Shown one piece after another: positions 44,558 through 53,858 of a stretch of 64,000 nucleotides of DNA. The stretch is taken from NCBI GenBank assembly GCA_002435755.1, contig DIYH01000013.1:146055-210054 (forward strand). The letters are read 5' to 3'. The notes beneath the pieces were generated by a model. It had not been told where the DNA came from. It worked only from the letters and a program-made list of their open reading frames with translations, and made no database searches. Each line of letters starts with the position of its first letter. Positions within the stretch are counted from its first letter, which is position 1. A program made the translations under genes and the position numbers. Origin of the DNA: Flammeovirgaceae bacterium UBA6059 (GTDB lineage: Bacteria; Bacteroidota; Bacteroidia; Cytophagales; Cyclobacteriaceae).

Positions 44558-47500
44558 TCAGATATCTTCTTTTTTAGTTCGGATGATGTAGAATAGGGAA
44601 GGGATCAGGTATAGTGTCAATATGGTAGAAGTGATCATACCTCCGATTGTTACTACAGCCATAGGTGTTCTGTATTCGGCCCCTGCATCACCAAAACCCA
44701 GTGCGTTAGGCAGCATTCCGGCGATGATGGCCACAGTGGTCATGATCACGGTTTTCATTTTCTTCCTACCGGCTAATAAGGTTGCCTCTTTCAAGAGCAT
44801 ACCCTTTCTATGCATGAGTTGCTCTGTGTAGTCATGGATCAATATGTCATCATTCACGACCAGGCCAAGAAGCGTGACAATGGCCATCAATGACATGATA
44901 TTCATGGTCTGTCCACCCATGTACATGAATAGAAAGACGCCAATCATCGCCATAGGCACAGTTGTAAAAATGATGATCGGGTGCCAATAATTTTCGAGGA
45001 GAGAAGCCAGCAACATGTACATGAGTACCAGGGCGATGGTGAACGTTATGATCATATCATCTAATGTCTGGTCCAGTTCTTTGGCATTGCCAGCCCATTG
45101 GAACGATACACCGGGAGGTAACTCCAGATGCCTGACTGCTTGATCTATTCTATTTCTTATGTCTCCACTGATCACATCAGGAGCAGGGTTGGCTGAAAAC
45201 TCCACAGTCTTTTGCTTATCGAGGTGCAGTATTTGTGCTTGAGAGCTTTCATAAGCTACCTCCACCAATTGTCCAATGGTGTAGACAGCTTGTGAGGTGA
45301 AAATGGGCAGTTCTTCGATCTTGGCAATACTGTTAACCTGGTCTTCAGGATAACTGATCCTGACATCATATCCATTTCCACGCTCTTTAAGAACAGTAGC
45401 CTTCACGCCTGATATAGCTGCCCGTACTGCTGCAGCTAGATCAAAAGGGTTTATGCCAAGTTCTGCAAGCAGCCTTTGATCCGGTTTCATCCGAATGATT
45501 GGGTTGCCCTGCCGGGCACTGGATTCGTAGTTGAGCAAGCCATCAACTCCATTTAATACATTTAGCACCATTTCGTTGGCAAAGAGTAGGTTGTCCTGGT
45601 CTTTTGACTGTAGTGTAAACTGAATAGGAGCACCATCTTCTGAACTGACTGTGGAGACAAAAGGTATTATTTCAGGGATCTCGTCAAGCTCTCGGGAAAT
45701 GATCTCCGCAAACTCTACATTGGATATCTCCCTTGCCTCTTTAGGATATAGTCTGATCGCGGCATTAGCGAAGTTGGTACCTACCGTAAAGCTATTCTTA
45801 GCTCCAATACTTGTCAGCATAGTTTTGACTTCCGCATGTTGGCTTATGATCCCTTCTACCTGTTGCATTAGTGCCGTACTTCTTGATATGGCTGTTCCTG
45901 GAGGCATTTCCAGCTCCAGAAATACATCTCCATTATCTTCCTGGGGCTCAAATTCGAATCCTATTTGCGGTAGCAACCCCGTACTTATCAGAAAGAAGAT
46001 AAACATGACTGAGAATAGAATGACTGGGTTTCTGCGTGACGAAATAAGACGCCTGAGCGATCTTTCATAAGCGTCTTCCAGCCATTCGAAAAAGCGCATC
46101 ATCATCTGAGAGAAACGAGACGGCCTCTTTTCTTTCTTTAGTAGTACACTTGCCAACATGGGCGTCAGCATAAAGGAGATGATCAACGAAAAGACAGTAG
46201 CTGCAGAGATGGTCAGTGCGTACTCTTTGAAAAAGGCACCCGTAATGGAAGTCATGTTGGCTATTGGCAGGAAGACCACAAGGTTTGTTCCCGTAGATGC
46301 GATTACTGCCATCATCACTTCCCTGGTTCCCTGCACAGCTGCTTCCTTGATGTCAAGCCCTTCTTCGCGCAGACGAACGATGTTTTCCAGTACCACGATA
46401 GAGTTGGATATCAGGGCCCCAATAGCCACTGAGAAACTCATGAGTGTCATCATGTTTAGTGAGCCATCGAAGAACCTGATCGCAATGAAGGTACCGATTA
46501 GCGAGACAGGAACGGAAATACTCACGATAATGGTATTCCTGAGGTCATTGAGGAAAAAGTAAAGGATGATACCGGTGAAAAGAATACCCAGCGCTACATT
46601 CATCAAGGCGTCATCCACTGCACTTTCAACGTATTCGGACGAATCAAATGGGACTATGATTTGGATATTGTCGGGCAACTCTTCCTGTAATTCGGGGATC
46701 AATGCTTTCACATCTCGCGCCACCCGAACGGCGTTAGCAGAGGTGTTTTTTCTGATGGCCAGCCCTATGACTTGTGTATAAGAGCGCTCATTCTCAAAAT
46801 CACTGAGTATGGTCCTGGACTTTATTTTCTTGACCGTATCTATTACTTGCGCAATATCCGAGAGCTTTTGTACACCAGCTGAGGTAGGAATGCGACTGTT
46901 TCTTATTTCCTCAACATTGCTAAACCTGTTATTTGTTTCTATCGAGAATTGCCTCTGATTGTTTACAAAATCACCTCCCGACAGTTTTGTATTAACACTA
47001 TTGAGGTAATCAGAAACATCTGACAGGTTCATCCCAATCTCGTACATTGTTTTCTTATCCGAGAGTACCTTGATTTCGCGTACCTCTCCACCGCTAAGGT
47101 CCACTTTAGATACTCCTTCGATCCTTGAGAGCCTGTCCTTGATCGTCTTGTCTGTGATGTCAAACAACTCACTGGCACTACCATCACTCAGTACTACTAG
47201 ATCAAGTACCGGAGCATCTTTGAAATCAAAAGTCTGGACCAATGGTTTTTCAGCTTCTTTAGGTAGGAAGGGCACCACCTGGTCCACTTTTGTTTTCACC
47301 TCGTTCAATGCTTCCGTGGGGTCCTTACCTTGATTGAACTGGACGAAAATCAAAGAAGAGTTGGCCATCGAGTAAGACTGGAGCAGCTTCAATCCACTTA
47401 GTGTAGCCAATTCTTCTTCAATAGGTTCAGTAAGTTCAGTTTCAACCTCTTCGGGTGTTGTTCCATAGTAATCCGTTGCAATGGCCATAGCTGGTAAATT

Positions 47501-47620
47501 CAAAGCAGGCATGAGATTGACTGAAAGCTTATGGTAGGTGACTATACCAAAAAAAACGAGTGCCAAAAAGAGCATTGAAGTGGTGACCGGTCGGTTGACC
47601 GAGAACTCTGTGATCTTCAT
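44558..47620 (-). CDS. RND efflux transporter, inner-membrane pump
   Basis: 1020 aa, full AcrB/MdtC-like length. It opens KITEFSVNRPVTTSMLFLAL, has SIPVSLIGTFIAIRFF then FSVAIGALISNSIVVLENIV (helix 4, here with N-S rather than the D-D pair usual in helix 4 of proton-driven pumps), a porter domain, and the second half with LEMPPGTAISRSTALMQQVE, MYMLLASLLENYWHPIIIFT and VTLLGLVVNDDILIHDYTEQ. Two large periplasmic loops are evident. It pumps drugs or envelope lipids through the TolC-like channel encoded upstream. It is the last gene of the pump operon. Confidence 0.95.
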   Translation of the reverse strand: MKITEFSVNRPVTTSMLFLALVFFGIVTYHKLSVNLMPALNLPAMAIATDYYGTTPEEVETELTEPIEEELATLSGLKLLQSYSMANSSLIFVQFNQGKDPTEALNEVKTKVDQVVPFLPKEAEKPLVQTFDFKDAPVLDLVVLSDGSASELFDITDKTIKDRLSRIEGVSKVDLSGGEVREIKVLSDKKTMYEIGMNLSDVSDYLNSVNTKLSGGDFVNNQRQFSIETNNRFSNVEEIRNSRIPTSAGVQKLSDIAQVIDTVKKIKSRTILSDFENERSYTQVIGLAIRKNTSANAVRVARDVKALIPELQEELPDNIQIIVPFDSSEYVESAVDDALMNVALGILFTGIILYFFLNDLRNTIIVSISVPVSLIGTFIAIRFFDGSLNMMTLMSFSVAIGALISNSIVVLENIVRLREEGLDIKEAAVQGTREVMMAVIASTGTNLVVFLPIANMTSITGAFFKEYALTISAATVFSLIISFMLTPMLASVLLKKEKRPSRFSQMMMRFFEWLEDAYERSLRRLISSRRNPVILFSVMFIFFLISTGLLPQIGFEFEPQEDNGDVFLELEMPPGTAISRSTALMQQVEGIISQHAEVKTMLTSIGAKNSFTVGTNFANAAIRLYPKEAREISNVEFAEIISRELDEIPEIIPFVSTVSSEDGAPIQFTLQSKDQDNLLFANEMVLNVLNGVDGLLNYESSARQGNPIIRMKPDQRLLAELGINPFDLAAAVRAAISGVKATVLKERGNGYDVRISYPEDQVNSIAKIEELPIFTSQAVYTIGQLVEVAYESSQAQILHLDKQKTVEFSANPAPDVISGDIRNRIDQAVRHLELPPGVSFQWAGNAKELDQTLDDMIITFTIALVLMYMLLASLLENYWHPIIIFTTVPMAMIGVFLFMYMGGQTMNIMSLMAIVTLLGLVVNDDILIHDYTEQLMHRKGMLLKEATLLAGRKKMKTVIMTTVAIIAGMLPNALGFGDAGAEYRTPMAVVTIGGMITSTILTLYLIPSLFYIIRTKKEDI

Positions 47621-47625
47621 GATAA

Positions 47626-48636
47626 CTATTCTGTAATCCTAATTGCAGTTCCATCTCTCAGCTTATCCATTCCGGCGGTGACCAGAAGATCACCAGCGAC
47701 CAGGCCACTTTTTATATGGATCTCAGTACCCTTTCTCTTACCGGTTTTGACCATCTGTTTTTTAACTAATCCGTCTTTTACCAGATAGACATATTGGCTA
47801 TTGCCCTGTTGCTTTAAGCACGATTCAGGGATGACTATTGCTTTTGGTATCAACTCAAGAGGCACTACTAACTCCACTATCTGACCAACATTTGAAATAC
47901 CAGGATGATCAAATGAGGCCAGCGCCCGAAATGCATTTCTGCTAAGGTCCATCTCCATGGCCTTATGAATGACAGTCCCATTCATCTCGTCTAGACGGGT
48001 ATCCTTGAGCTTAGCGCTATGTCCCGGTTTGATCTGGTCTACGTTCTTATCAGGAATGTAAAACTCTACATAAAGCTTGCTGTCATCGGCCATAGAGAAT
48101 ACCTGCATACCGGGGACCACCTCTTCACCATCCCTCACATATACTTCTGTGATGACACCATCAAATGGAGCGGTAACCTGATTTATGCCACGTAGATGAT
48201 CAAGTACCTTTTTCTGTATGTCGAGTTGTGTCTTCAACTCATCGACAGAATTGCTGGCTACAGCGCCTTTATTGTTTAGCTCTTGTTGCCTATTGTAGTT
48301 CCTGGTGAGCTCATCAATGGCTATTTGGAGTTGGTTGATCTGTAAGTGATGGTTGATGGGAGGGAACCAAGCAAGTTGCTGTCCTCTCTTCACTCTTTGG
48401 CCAGGCACTAAACTCATGTTTTCGACCCTGCCACTTGATTCAGCAATGTGGGTCATCTGTCGACCAAACTTTAGCCTTCCGTAGTAGTTTTTGGTTATCT
48501 CAATTTCCTGTTCTGCAATGGTATTGATGCGGATAGCTACTTTGACTTCACCAGGTTGAGATTCCTTGTAAGACCACTCTTCACAAGACAGGAAGAACAG
48601 TGCTGAAGTGACACCAATAAGTAGGGTATGTTTCAT
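47626..48636 (-). CDS. RND efflux periplasmic adaptor
   Basis: 336 aa lipoprotein (signal ending LFFLSCEE). AESSGRVENMSLVPGQRVKR and GINQVTAPFDGVITEVYVRD are the two lipoyl halves around a short coiled coil, then DDSKLYVEFYIPDKNVDQIK and the membrane-proximal domain with TGKRKGTEIHIKSGLVAGDL. It links the pump to the outer membrane channel. It overlaps the tolC-like gene by 4 bp and ends 5 bp before the pump gene. Confidence 0.94.
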   Translation of the reverse strand: MKHTLLIGVTSALFFLSCEEWSYKESQPGEVKVAIRINTIAEQEIEITKNYYGRLKFGRQMTHIAESSGRVENMSLVPGQRVKRGQQLAWFPPINHHLQINQLQIAIDELTRNYNRQQELNNKGAVASNSVDELKTQLDIQKKVLDHLRGINQVTAPFDGVITEVYVRDGEEVVPGMQVFSMADDSKLYVEFYIPDKNVDQIKPGHSAKLKDTRLDEMNGTVIHKAMEMDLSRNAFRALASFDHPGISNVGQIVELVVPLELIPKAIVIPESCLKQQGNSQYVYLVKDGLVKKQMVKTGKRKGTEIHIKSGLVAGDLLVTAGMDKLRDGTAIRITE

Positions 48637-49940
48637 TTGATTTCTCTGATTAATGATTTTCCAAGTGTTTTATCGATTTCGAGCCTGGTCAGGCTCGCTT
48701 GCAGATGTGCCTCCAATAGGTCCAGTTTGGCTTGACTCAGGTCAAGTCTTGCTTGCTTCCTGTCAATGGCAGTGATATGTCCCCTGGAAGCCTGGAATTC
48801 TGATATCTCAAATTCCTTCTTAGCTACCCGGAGCACATCTTCCTGGAGTCTTATTTTTTGTCTTGCCAGTTCGAGATCGAGGTAATGGTTTTCAAGTTTC
48901 GTGTTGAGTGAAAGCCTTGTGTGCTGCAACTCGAGTTGGACATTGTCCTTTGACACCCGGGCTTTTTGTAGTTGAGCGGAGTTTAGACCTCCCGTTACAA
49001 TGGGAAACTGAACCGATACTCTTCCATACCAAAGCCGATTGTCATTTTTGAATCGGAACTCATTGTCCTGGGCATTCAGGTTGTAACCCAGGCTGACTTT
49101 GACCATAGGGTTCCATTCAGCTTCACGAGCTTTGATGGCCAGATTACTCACCTTTAGAGCCTGGTTAATCGACTGTAGTTCAAGATTAGCCTCAAGCGAT
49201 TTGTCCGTTGATATAGCATTGTCTTTGCTGACAATGTTCCCTGTAGGAATGAGCTCATAATCCTGAGGAAGGGAGGCTAAAGTCTTTAACTCGTTAAGGA
49301 GCGTTTGATAAGCATTTTTTGCCTCGGCCACCTGCGGAAGGGCTTGCTTATAATAGAGTTCGGCTTGTCGTAACTCCAATTCACTTACCAACCCACTTTC
49401 AAACAAGTCCTGGGTTTGGACCTTCTGTTGCTCAGCAAGCTGTAAGCTCTCCTCGATTATGGTCAGACTGTTCTGTACAAAAAGGGATTGCAGGAAGAGC
49501 CGCGATCCTTGCAGTAGCACCACATTGACTGTTTCAAGATGGTTGAGCTCAGTCTGTTTGGCAGCTAACTTGGCAGCTTGGAACTGTTTTGACGCGACTG
49601 CATCGTACACAGCTTGTTCTGCAATTAGATCAGCGTTTACCGTGTTATTGAAATTGGTTCTCAGCTTGGTTAACCCAAAGTCCTCATCATTGAAAAACAG
49701 GAAATTCTTCGAGAAGTCTCTCTGATAACTCAACTCTGTACCCAGGGACGGCAGTAGCTGAGATTTAGCAGATCGTACATCAAGTGTAGCGTCGAGTACC
49801 TGATTTGAGCTCTGCTGAATGAGCAGGCTTTGTTCTTTCAGAATGTTGAGGTAATCGTTGAGGCTTATATCCTGTGCGTGACCTTTGAGGCCTATAAGTA
49901 GGATGAGTGCTGATATACAAAAGTGTAAGAATTGCTTCAC
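48633..49940 (-). CDS. TolC-family outer membrane channel of the RND pump
   Basis: 435 aa with a signal peptide (MKQFLHFCISALILLIGLKG). The mature protein begins ISLNDYLNILKEQSLLIQQS and has the two OEP repeats: LLPSLGTELSYQRDF and later WNPMVKVSLGYNLNAQDNEF, with long helices rich in Gln/Leu (ALPQVAEAKNAYQTLLNELK, AIDRKQARLDLSQAKLDLLE). It is the first gene of the three-gene pump operon, 116 bp after the AraC-family gene. Confidence 0.94.
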   Translation of the reverse strand: MKQFLHFCISALILLIGLKGHAQDISLNDYLNILKEQSLLIQQSSNQVLDATLDVRSAKSQLLPSLGTELSYQRDFSKNFLFFNDEDFGLTKLRTNFNNTVNADLIAEQAVYDAVASKQFQAAKLAAKQTELNHLETVNVVLLQGSRLFLQSLFVQNSLTIIEESLQLAEQQKVQTQDLFESGLVSELELRQAELYYKQALPQVAEAKNAYQTLLNELKTLASLPQDYELIPTGNIVSKDNAISTDKSLEANLELQSINQALKVSNLAIKAREAEWNPMVKVSLGYNLNAQDNEFRFKNDNRLWYGRVSVQFPIVTGGLNSAQLQKARVSKDNVQLELQHTRLSLNTKLENHYLDLELARQKIRLQEDVLRVAKKEFEISEFQASRGHITAIDRKQARLDLSQAKLDLLEAHLQASLTRLEIDKTLGKSLIREIK

Positions 49941-49999
49941 TGACTTTTTTCAGCAAACCTGACCCATATCACGGCCTGATGCTTCCTTGCCTATAATTC

Positions 50000-50029
50000 G
50001 GGACATGGAAAGATGAAAGGAATTGTCCC
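50000..50029. promoter_or_regulatory. Inverted repeat upstream of the RND operon
   Basis: GGGACA (50000-50005) and TGTCCC (50024-50029) flank an 18-nt spacer, with an overlapping CCCGTTTTATCGGG hairpin just after. It lies between the AraC-family gene and the tolC-like gene and could be an operator or attenuator hairpin. Confidence 0.35.
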
Positions 50030-50056
50030 GTTTTATCGGGAAATGTCAGTTTTGGG

Positions 50057-51166
50057 TTAGGAGACCTTAAGAGTTTGGTTTTCCCGGATAAACTCTGTTG
50101 GCGTCTTGCCGGTAAATTTCTTGAAGGTATTGTAAAAAGCCGTTTTACTATTGAAGCCAGCCTCCAGCGAAATAGCAAGGATGGTTACCTGTTTAGCTCT
50201 ATCCGAACTCAGTAAGTCCTTTGCATCGTTGACCCGAAATCGGTTAATGAAGTCAGAAAAGCTCATCCCTTCTTTTTCGTTGATGGTTTGGGACACATGA
50301 TGGATCGACTGCCCGACTTGTTCCGCAAGATCATTAAGACGATACTCAAAATTTCGATACGGTCGTTCCTCAACCATGATGCTGTTGATGTCTTTCCAAA
50401 TCCGATTGGATTCTTCGTTTGTCAGGGAGGATTTGTTGTATTTCTTTTTAGTTTCTTCCGGAAGGTCTCTGAAATCACCATGCACCGAGAAAATGGGGAA
50501 CTTCATGGTCGCATATATCAGTGCCAGTGAGAAGAGGCTATTGATGACAGATTCAATTTTGAAATAGATCAGCCATCCCCTGTCGAATAGAGATATGATA
50601 TTGCTCAGCAAGATGGCCACATAAAGTCCAATGGCAATGACCAGCAGTGTCTTTAACCACTTATAACTGATCTGCTCAGCTGAAGTCAGCACAACTGCAA
50701 ATCGGGCTTCCTGTATTTTGATAAAAGTCAGCGCTAAAAGCCCGATGTTTAACAATACTGATAATAGCGCATCGATGACAAGGCCAATAATTTGTGGGGT
50801 AAATGATGTGGCGGTTTCGAGAATATCATCTTCCAGAGGAGTAAGGATAGCAAGCCTGAATAATGAAAATGCAAGTAATACACCCAACCAAAGTTTCAGG
50901 TTGATCTCTATACGGAATAGGAAATATGTATATAAGAGAAAAAGAGCACCTGTGACGTGGTAGTGTAGATAGGAAAGCCCAAGTCCCGGCCAGCTTATAT
51001 CGTTGTAGAAGAGGTAGGCCTCAAAAAGACTGTGGATGTTGAGGAAAACAATAGTGCCTAGTGTCCATTTGGCCTTCTTGTTTTGGTTCTTATTGGTAAG
51101 TACCAGAACACCGAGTAGGAATGCGAGTACTGCTCCGACTAAAGGTATGTTATCAAGAATGGTCAA
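50057..51166 (-). CDS. AraC-family regulator with N-terminal membrane domain
   Basis: 369 aa. Residues 1 to about 235 hold seven or so hydrophobic helices (DNIPLVGAVLAFLLGVLVLT, YLHYHVTGALFLLYTYFLFR, LLVIAIGLYVAILLSNIISL). The C-terminal 110 residues are an AraC DNA-binding domain: YRLNDLAEQVGQSIHHVSQT, FSDFINRFRVNDAKDLLS and ISLEAGFNSKTAFYNTFKKF. It therefore looks like a membrane-embedded one-component sensor. Its position directly upstream of the RND pump operon on the same strand suggests it controls that pump. Confidence 0.9.
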   Translation of the reverse strand: MTILDNIPLVGAVLAFLLGVLVLTNKNQNKKAKWTLGTIVFLNIHSLFEAYLFYNDISWPGLGLSYLHYHVTGALFLLYTYFLFRIEINLKLWLGVLLAFSLFRLAILTPLEDDILETATSFTPQIIGLVIDALLSVLLNIGLLALTFIKIQEARFAVVLTSAEQISYKWLKTLLVIAIGLYVAILLSNIISLFDRGWLIYFKIESVINSLFSLALIYATMKFPIFSVHGDFRDLPEETKKKYNKSSLTNEESNRIWKDINSIMVEERPYRNFEYRLNDLAEQVGQSIHHVSQTINEKEGMSFSDFINRFRVNDAKDLLSSDRAKQVTILAISLEAGFNSKTAFYNTFKKFTGKTPTEFIRENQTLKVS

Positions 51167-51256
51167 TTACCTTTTTTGGCTAAAGGTAAGAAGGGGATAG
51201 TTCTTTTATAACAGGAAAGGACTCTAACTATTTGATTCTTATTCAGGTCCATGCCT

Positions 51257-51276
51257 TACCATAATTCGAAATGGTA
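51257..51276. promoter_or_regulatory. Dyad TACCAT-N8-ATGGTA between the AraC and hydrogenase genes
   Basis: TACCAT and ATGGTA surround AATTCGAA, itself containing TTCGAA, to form a 20-bp near-palindrome 91 bp from the AraC start and 120 bp from the hydrogenase start. It is placed to serve either divergent promoter. Confidence 0.35.
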
Positions 51277-51396
51277 GTTCTTCCGTGCATTTAGCATCAA
51301 ATCATCCTGTTGTAAATCATCTGGTTCTCTAACCATTCTCATTTTACTACTAATTGTTAATAGCGATATTCTTCGAAATTTTTTAACCCGAAGATA

Positions 51397-52572
51397 ATGC
51401 GATCAAAAGATCGACCAAGGTATGTATTGACAGTTGATCATCTTAGAGGACTCTTTGATGAGCTGTCCGATCAAGGATATGAGCAGGTTGGGCCTATCTT
51501 CCGAGATGGGGCGATCATGCTGGAGAAGATCAATTCGTTCGATGAATTGACATTGGGATACCTCGAACAACAGGACAAGGGAAGTTATAACCTGGATCAA
51601 CACCCGGACGCTGGCTATTTTCAATATTCAGTCGGCCCCCAGTCATTTAAGAAGTTTTTAAACCCACCAAGACGCAAATTGTGGGAGGCGAATGGCAGCA
51701 GTTCTAATTTTGAAATAACCGTACCTGAGCGACCTGCTAAAATGGTGTTTTGGGGTGTGAGAAATTGTGATATCGAAGCGATCAGGATACTCGACAAGGT
51801 GTTTTTAGAGGGCGCTTATGTCAATGACTGGTACCAGGCAGCAAAAGAAGATTTACTCATCATTGCGGTGGGGTGTACCCATCCTTCAAAGAATTGTTTC
51901 TGTACTTCATTTGATTCAGGGCCAATGCCTTATGAAGGCTATGATCTGAGTTTAGTTGAGGTCAAGGATGGGGCAGGTCATCACTTCATCGCTGACGGTA
52001 AATCTGACCTTATCAAGCATTGGTTGAATGATACAGAAGCTCAGCTGGCATCAAAAGATGATCTGGAAATCGCGAGTAGAACCATAGAGGAGGCTATTGA
52101 TAATATGCCAATAAGGCTAAACCCTAAAGAAGCGTCCGAACTACTCAAGACTAACCTCGAACATTCACATTGGGAGCAAGTAGCTAGCCGCTGCTTGAGT
52201 TGTGCTAATTGCACGCTTGTATGTCCTACGTGCTTTTGCAGTACTACGGAGGATATTACGGACATCAGTGGGGATCATACTGAGCGTTGGCTGACATGGG
52301 ATAGCTGCTTCGTTGGTGACTTCTCATACATCCATGGAGGTCAGATAAGGCCTTCTACACGATCGCGGTACAGACAATGGATGACGCACAAACTGTCCAA
52401 TTGGTATGATCAGTTTGGCAGTTCGGGATGTGTCGGCTGTGGTCGATGTATAACCTGGTGTCCTGTGGGCATAGATATCACAGAAGAGTTGGCTGCCATC
52501 AATGACAATCCGGTGGGTCCGGCTAAGGATAAAAAATCAAGGGGAAATGAAAAACATAAAGGAAGTACTTAG
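51397..52572 (+). CDS. hydB: Group 3b [NiFe] hydrogenase, iron-sulfur beta subunit
   Basis: 391 aa. The N-terminal part (VFWGVRNCDIEAIRILDKVF, IIAVGCTHPSKNCFCTSFDS) is the sulfhydrogenase beta-subunit fold, and the C-terminal part has two 4Fe-4S motifs: CLSCANCTLVCPTCFC and CVGCGRCITWCPVGID. It passes electrons between the small subunit and the flavin subunit. It is the first gene of an operon in the order beta, cNMP-domain, gamma, delta, alpha, protease, as in soluble bidirectional NAD(P)-linked hydrogenases. The protein is cytoplasmic, with no signal. Confidence 0.9.
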   Translation: MRSKDRPRYVLTVDHLRGLFDELSDQGYEQVGPIFRDGAIMLEKINSFDELTLGYLEQQDKGSYNLDQHPDAGYFQYSVGPQSFKKFLNPPRRKLWEANGSSSNFEITVPERPAKMVFWGVRNCDIEAIRILDKVFLEGAYVNDWYQAAKEDLLIIAVGCTHPSKNCFCTSFDSGPMPYEGYDLSLVEVKDGAGHHFIADGKSDLIKHWLNDTEAQLASKDDLEIASRTIEEAIDNMPIRLNPKEASELLKTNLEHSHWEQVASRCLSCANCTLVCPTCFCSTTEDITDISGDHTERWLTWDSCFVGDFSYIHGGQIRPSTRSRYRQWMTHKLSNWYDQFGSSGCVGCGRCITWCPVGIDITEELAAINDNPVGPAKDKKSRGNEKHKGST

Positions 52573-53008
52573 CGACTTGTCCTTTTTTAGTGACATGTCC
52601 GATGAGATGTTGGAGTTTATTGCAGCCTGTGGACAAAATATGCACTTCTCGCCCGATGAGTATGTCGGCAGGGAAAGTGGGTCGGCAGATTATCTATTTG
52701 TAATAACAAAAGGCAACATTGCGGTGCAGCTTGAGCATCCGACCAAGGGAACTTTTACAATACGGTCTTTGCACGATGGTGAAATAGCAGGCTTTAGCTG
52801 GATCATACCGCCCTATCGAATGCAGTTTGACCTCAAAGCAAGAGAACACACTTCTGTTGTGGCGTTAGATGCCGGTTGTGTGCGAAAGAAATGTGAAGAA
52901 GACCACCATTTGGGCTACCTCATGATGAAACAATCCGCCATCATTATGAATAAGCGGCTGGAGGATACAAGAGTTCAACTAATGGATATCTATAGTGGTA
53001 GAGTCTAA
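52547..53008 (+). CDS. Cyclic nucleotide-binding-like domain protein
   Basis: 153 aa from ATG 52547, inside the end of hydB. The cNMP-binding beta-roll is seen in SFFSDMSDEMLEFIAACGQN, FSPDEYVGRESGSADYLFVI, KGNIAVQLEHPTKGTFTIRS and LHDGEIAGFSWIIPPYRMQF. The phosphate-binding cassette lacks the usual R-[TS]-A, so ligand binding may be altered. No HTH follows, so it is not a CRP-type regulator. Being translated between hydrogenase subunits on both sides suggests it binds or regulates the enzyme (inference). Genes of this kind occur in other group 3b operons as far as I recall. Confidence 0.82.
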   Translation: MKNIKEVLSDLSFFSDMSDEMLEFIAACGQNMHFSPDEYVGRESGSADYLFVITKGNIAVQLEHPTKGTFTIRSLHDGEIAGFSWIIPPYRMQFDLKAREHTSVVALDAGCVRKKCEEDHHLGYLMMKQSAIIMNKRLEDTRVQLMDIYSGRV

Positions 53009-53858
53009 AACAACTACGAAGACACCAGTGAACGGGAGTCCATGGAACCCGGTTCTTTATAAGGTCAGCTCCAAAAGCATAGAGAATGCTGACCTGCTCA
53101 CTTTTGAGTTGGATCCTGTCGGTGATGAAGCGATAGACCCGATTGCACCCGGACAGTTCAATATGCTTTATGCATTTGGCATAGGGGAGATCCCAATATC
53201 AGTTAGCAGTATACTTCCTTCATACCCTACATTGGTGCATACCATACAAGACGTAGGTAGGGTCTCTAAGTCACTCATTCAACTTCCGGTAGGTGATATC
53301 ATAGGGGTCAGGGGCCCGTTTGGACCTGAATGGCCTGTAGCTCAGGTAAAGTCGAAGGACGTTCTCCTTATCGCAGGGGGAGTAGGCCTTTGTCCTTTAC
53401 GACCGGTGATTGAGTATATACTGGACCATCGCGAACAGTTTGGTGAGGTCAATGTACTATTTGGTACACGGCACCCTGACAATATCATTTACCACAGAGA
53501 TATTATCTCCTGGCAGTCTGATCCGTCGATCAATTTCCAGATTACAGTAGATCACGCCTTCCCAAGCTGGAGAGGTAACGTTGGGGTCGTCACGCACTTG
53601 ATCGACAAGGCAAAGTTCTACCCGGAAAACACCATCTCTTTTCTCTGCGGTCCTGAAGTCATGATGCGATTTGGTATCTACGCCTGCCTTGACGCGGGTA
53701 TAAGCGAAGACATGGTCTACTTGTCTATGGAGCGCAATATGAAATGTGCTATTGGTCTGTGCGGACATTGTCAGGTGGGTCCTTATTTCACTTGTAAGGA
53801 TGGTGCAGTGTTTCCCTACACTATGATGAAACCTTACCTCAACATTTCTGAGCTATGA
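52995..53858 (+). CDS. hydG: Group 3b hydrogenase FAD/NAD(P)-binding gamma subunit
   Basis: 287 aa starting at GTG 52995, overlapping the previous gene. It has the FNR-type FAD domain (IAPGQFNMLYAFGIGEIPIS), the NAD motif LLIAGGVGLCPLRPVIEYIL and FLCGPEVMMRFGIYACLDAG, and the C-terminal 2Fe-2S cysteines in MERNMKCAIGLCGHCQVGPY and FTCKDG. It resembles sulfhydrogenase gamma and dihydroorotate dehydrogenase electron-transfer subunits. It exchanges electrons with NAD(P)H. Its stop overlaps the small-subunit start (ATGA). Confidence 0.92.
   Translation: MVESKTTTKTPVNGSPWNPVLYKVSSKSIENADLLTFELDPVGDEAIDPIAPGQFNMLYAFGIGEIPISVSSILPSYPTLVHTIQDVGRVSKSLIQLPVGDIIGVRGPFGPEWPVAQVKSKDVLLIAGGVGLCPLRPVIEYILDHREQFGEVNVLFGTRHPDNIIYHRDIISWQSDPSINFQITVDHAFPSWRGNVGVVTHLIDKAKFYPENTISFLCGPEVMMRFGIYACLDAGISEDMVYLSMERNMKCAIGLCGHCQVGPYFTCKDGAVFPYTMMKPYLNISEL

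Noticed and set aside
45651..46562. Long plus-strand open frames opposite the RND pump gene
   Set aside because: They are antisense shadows of a clear AcrB-type gene with typical motifs throughout; no protein-like composition of their own.
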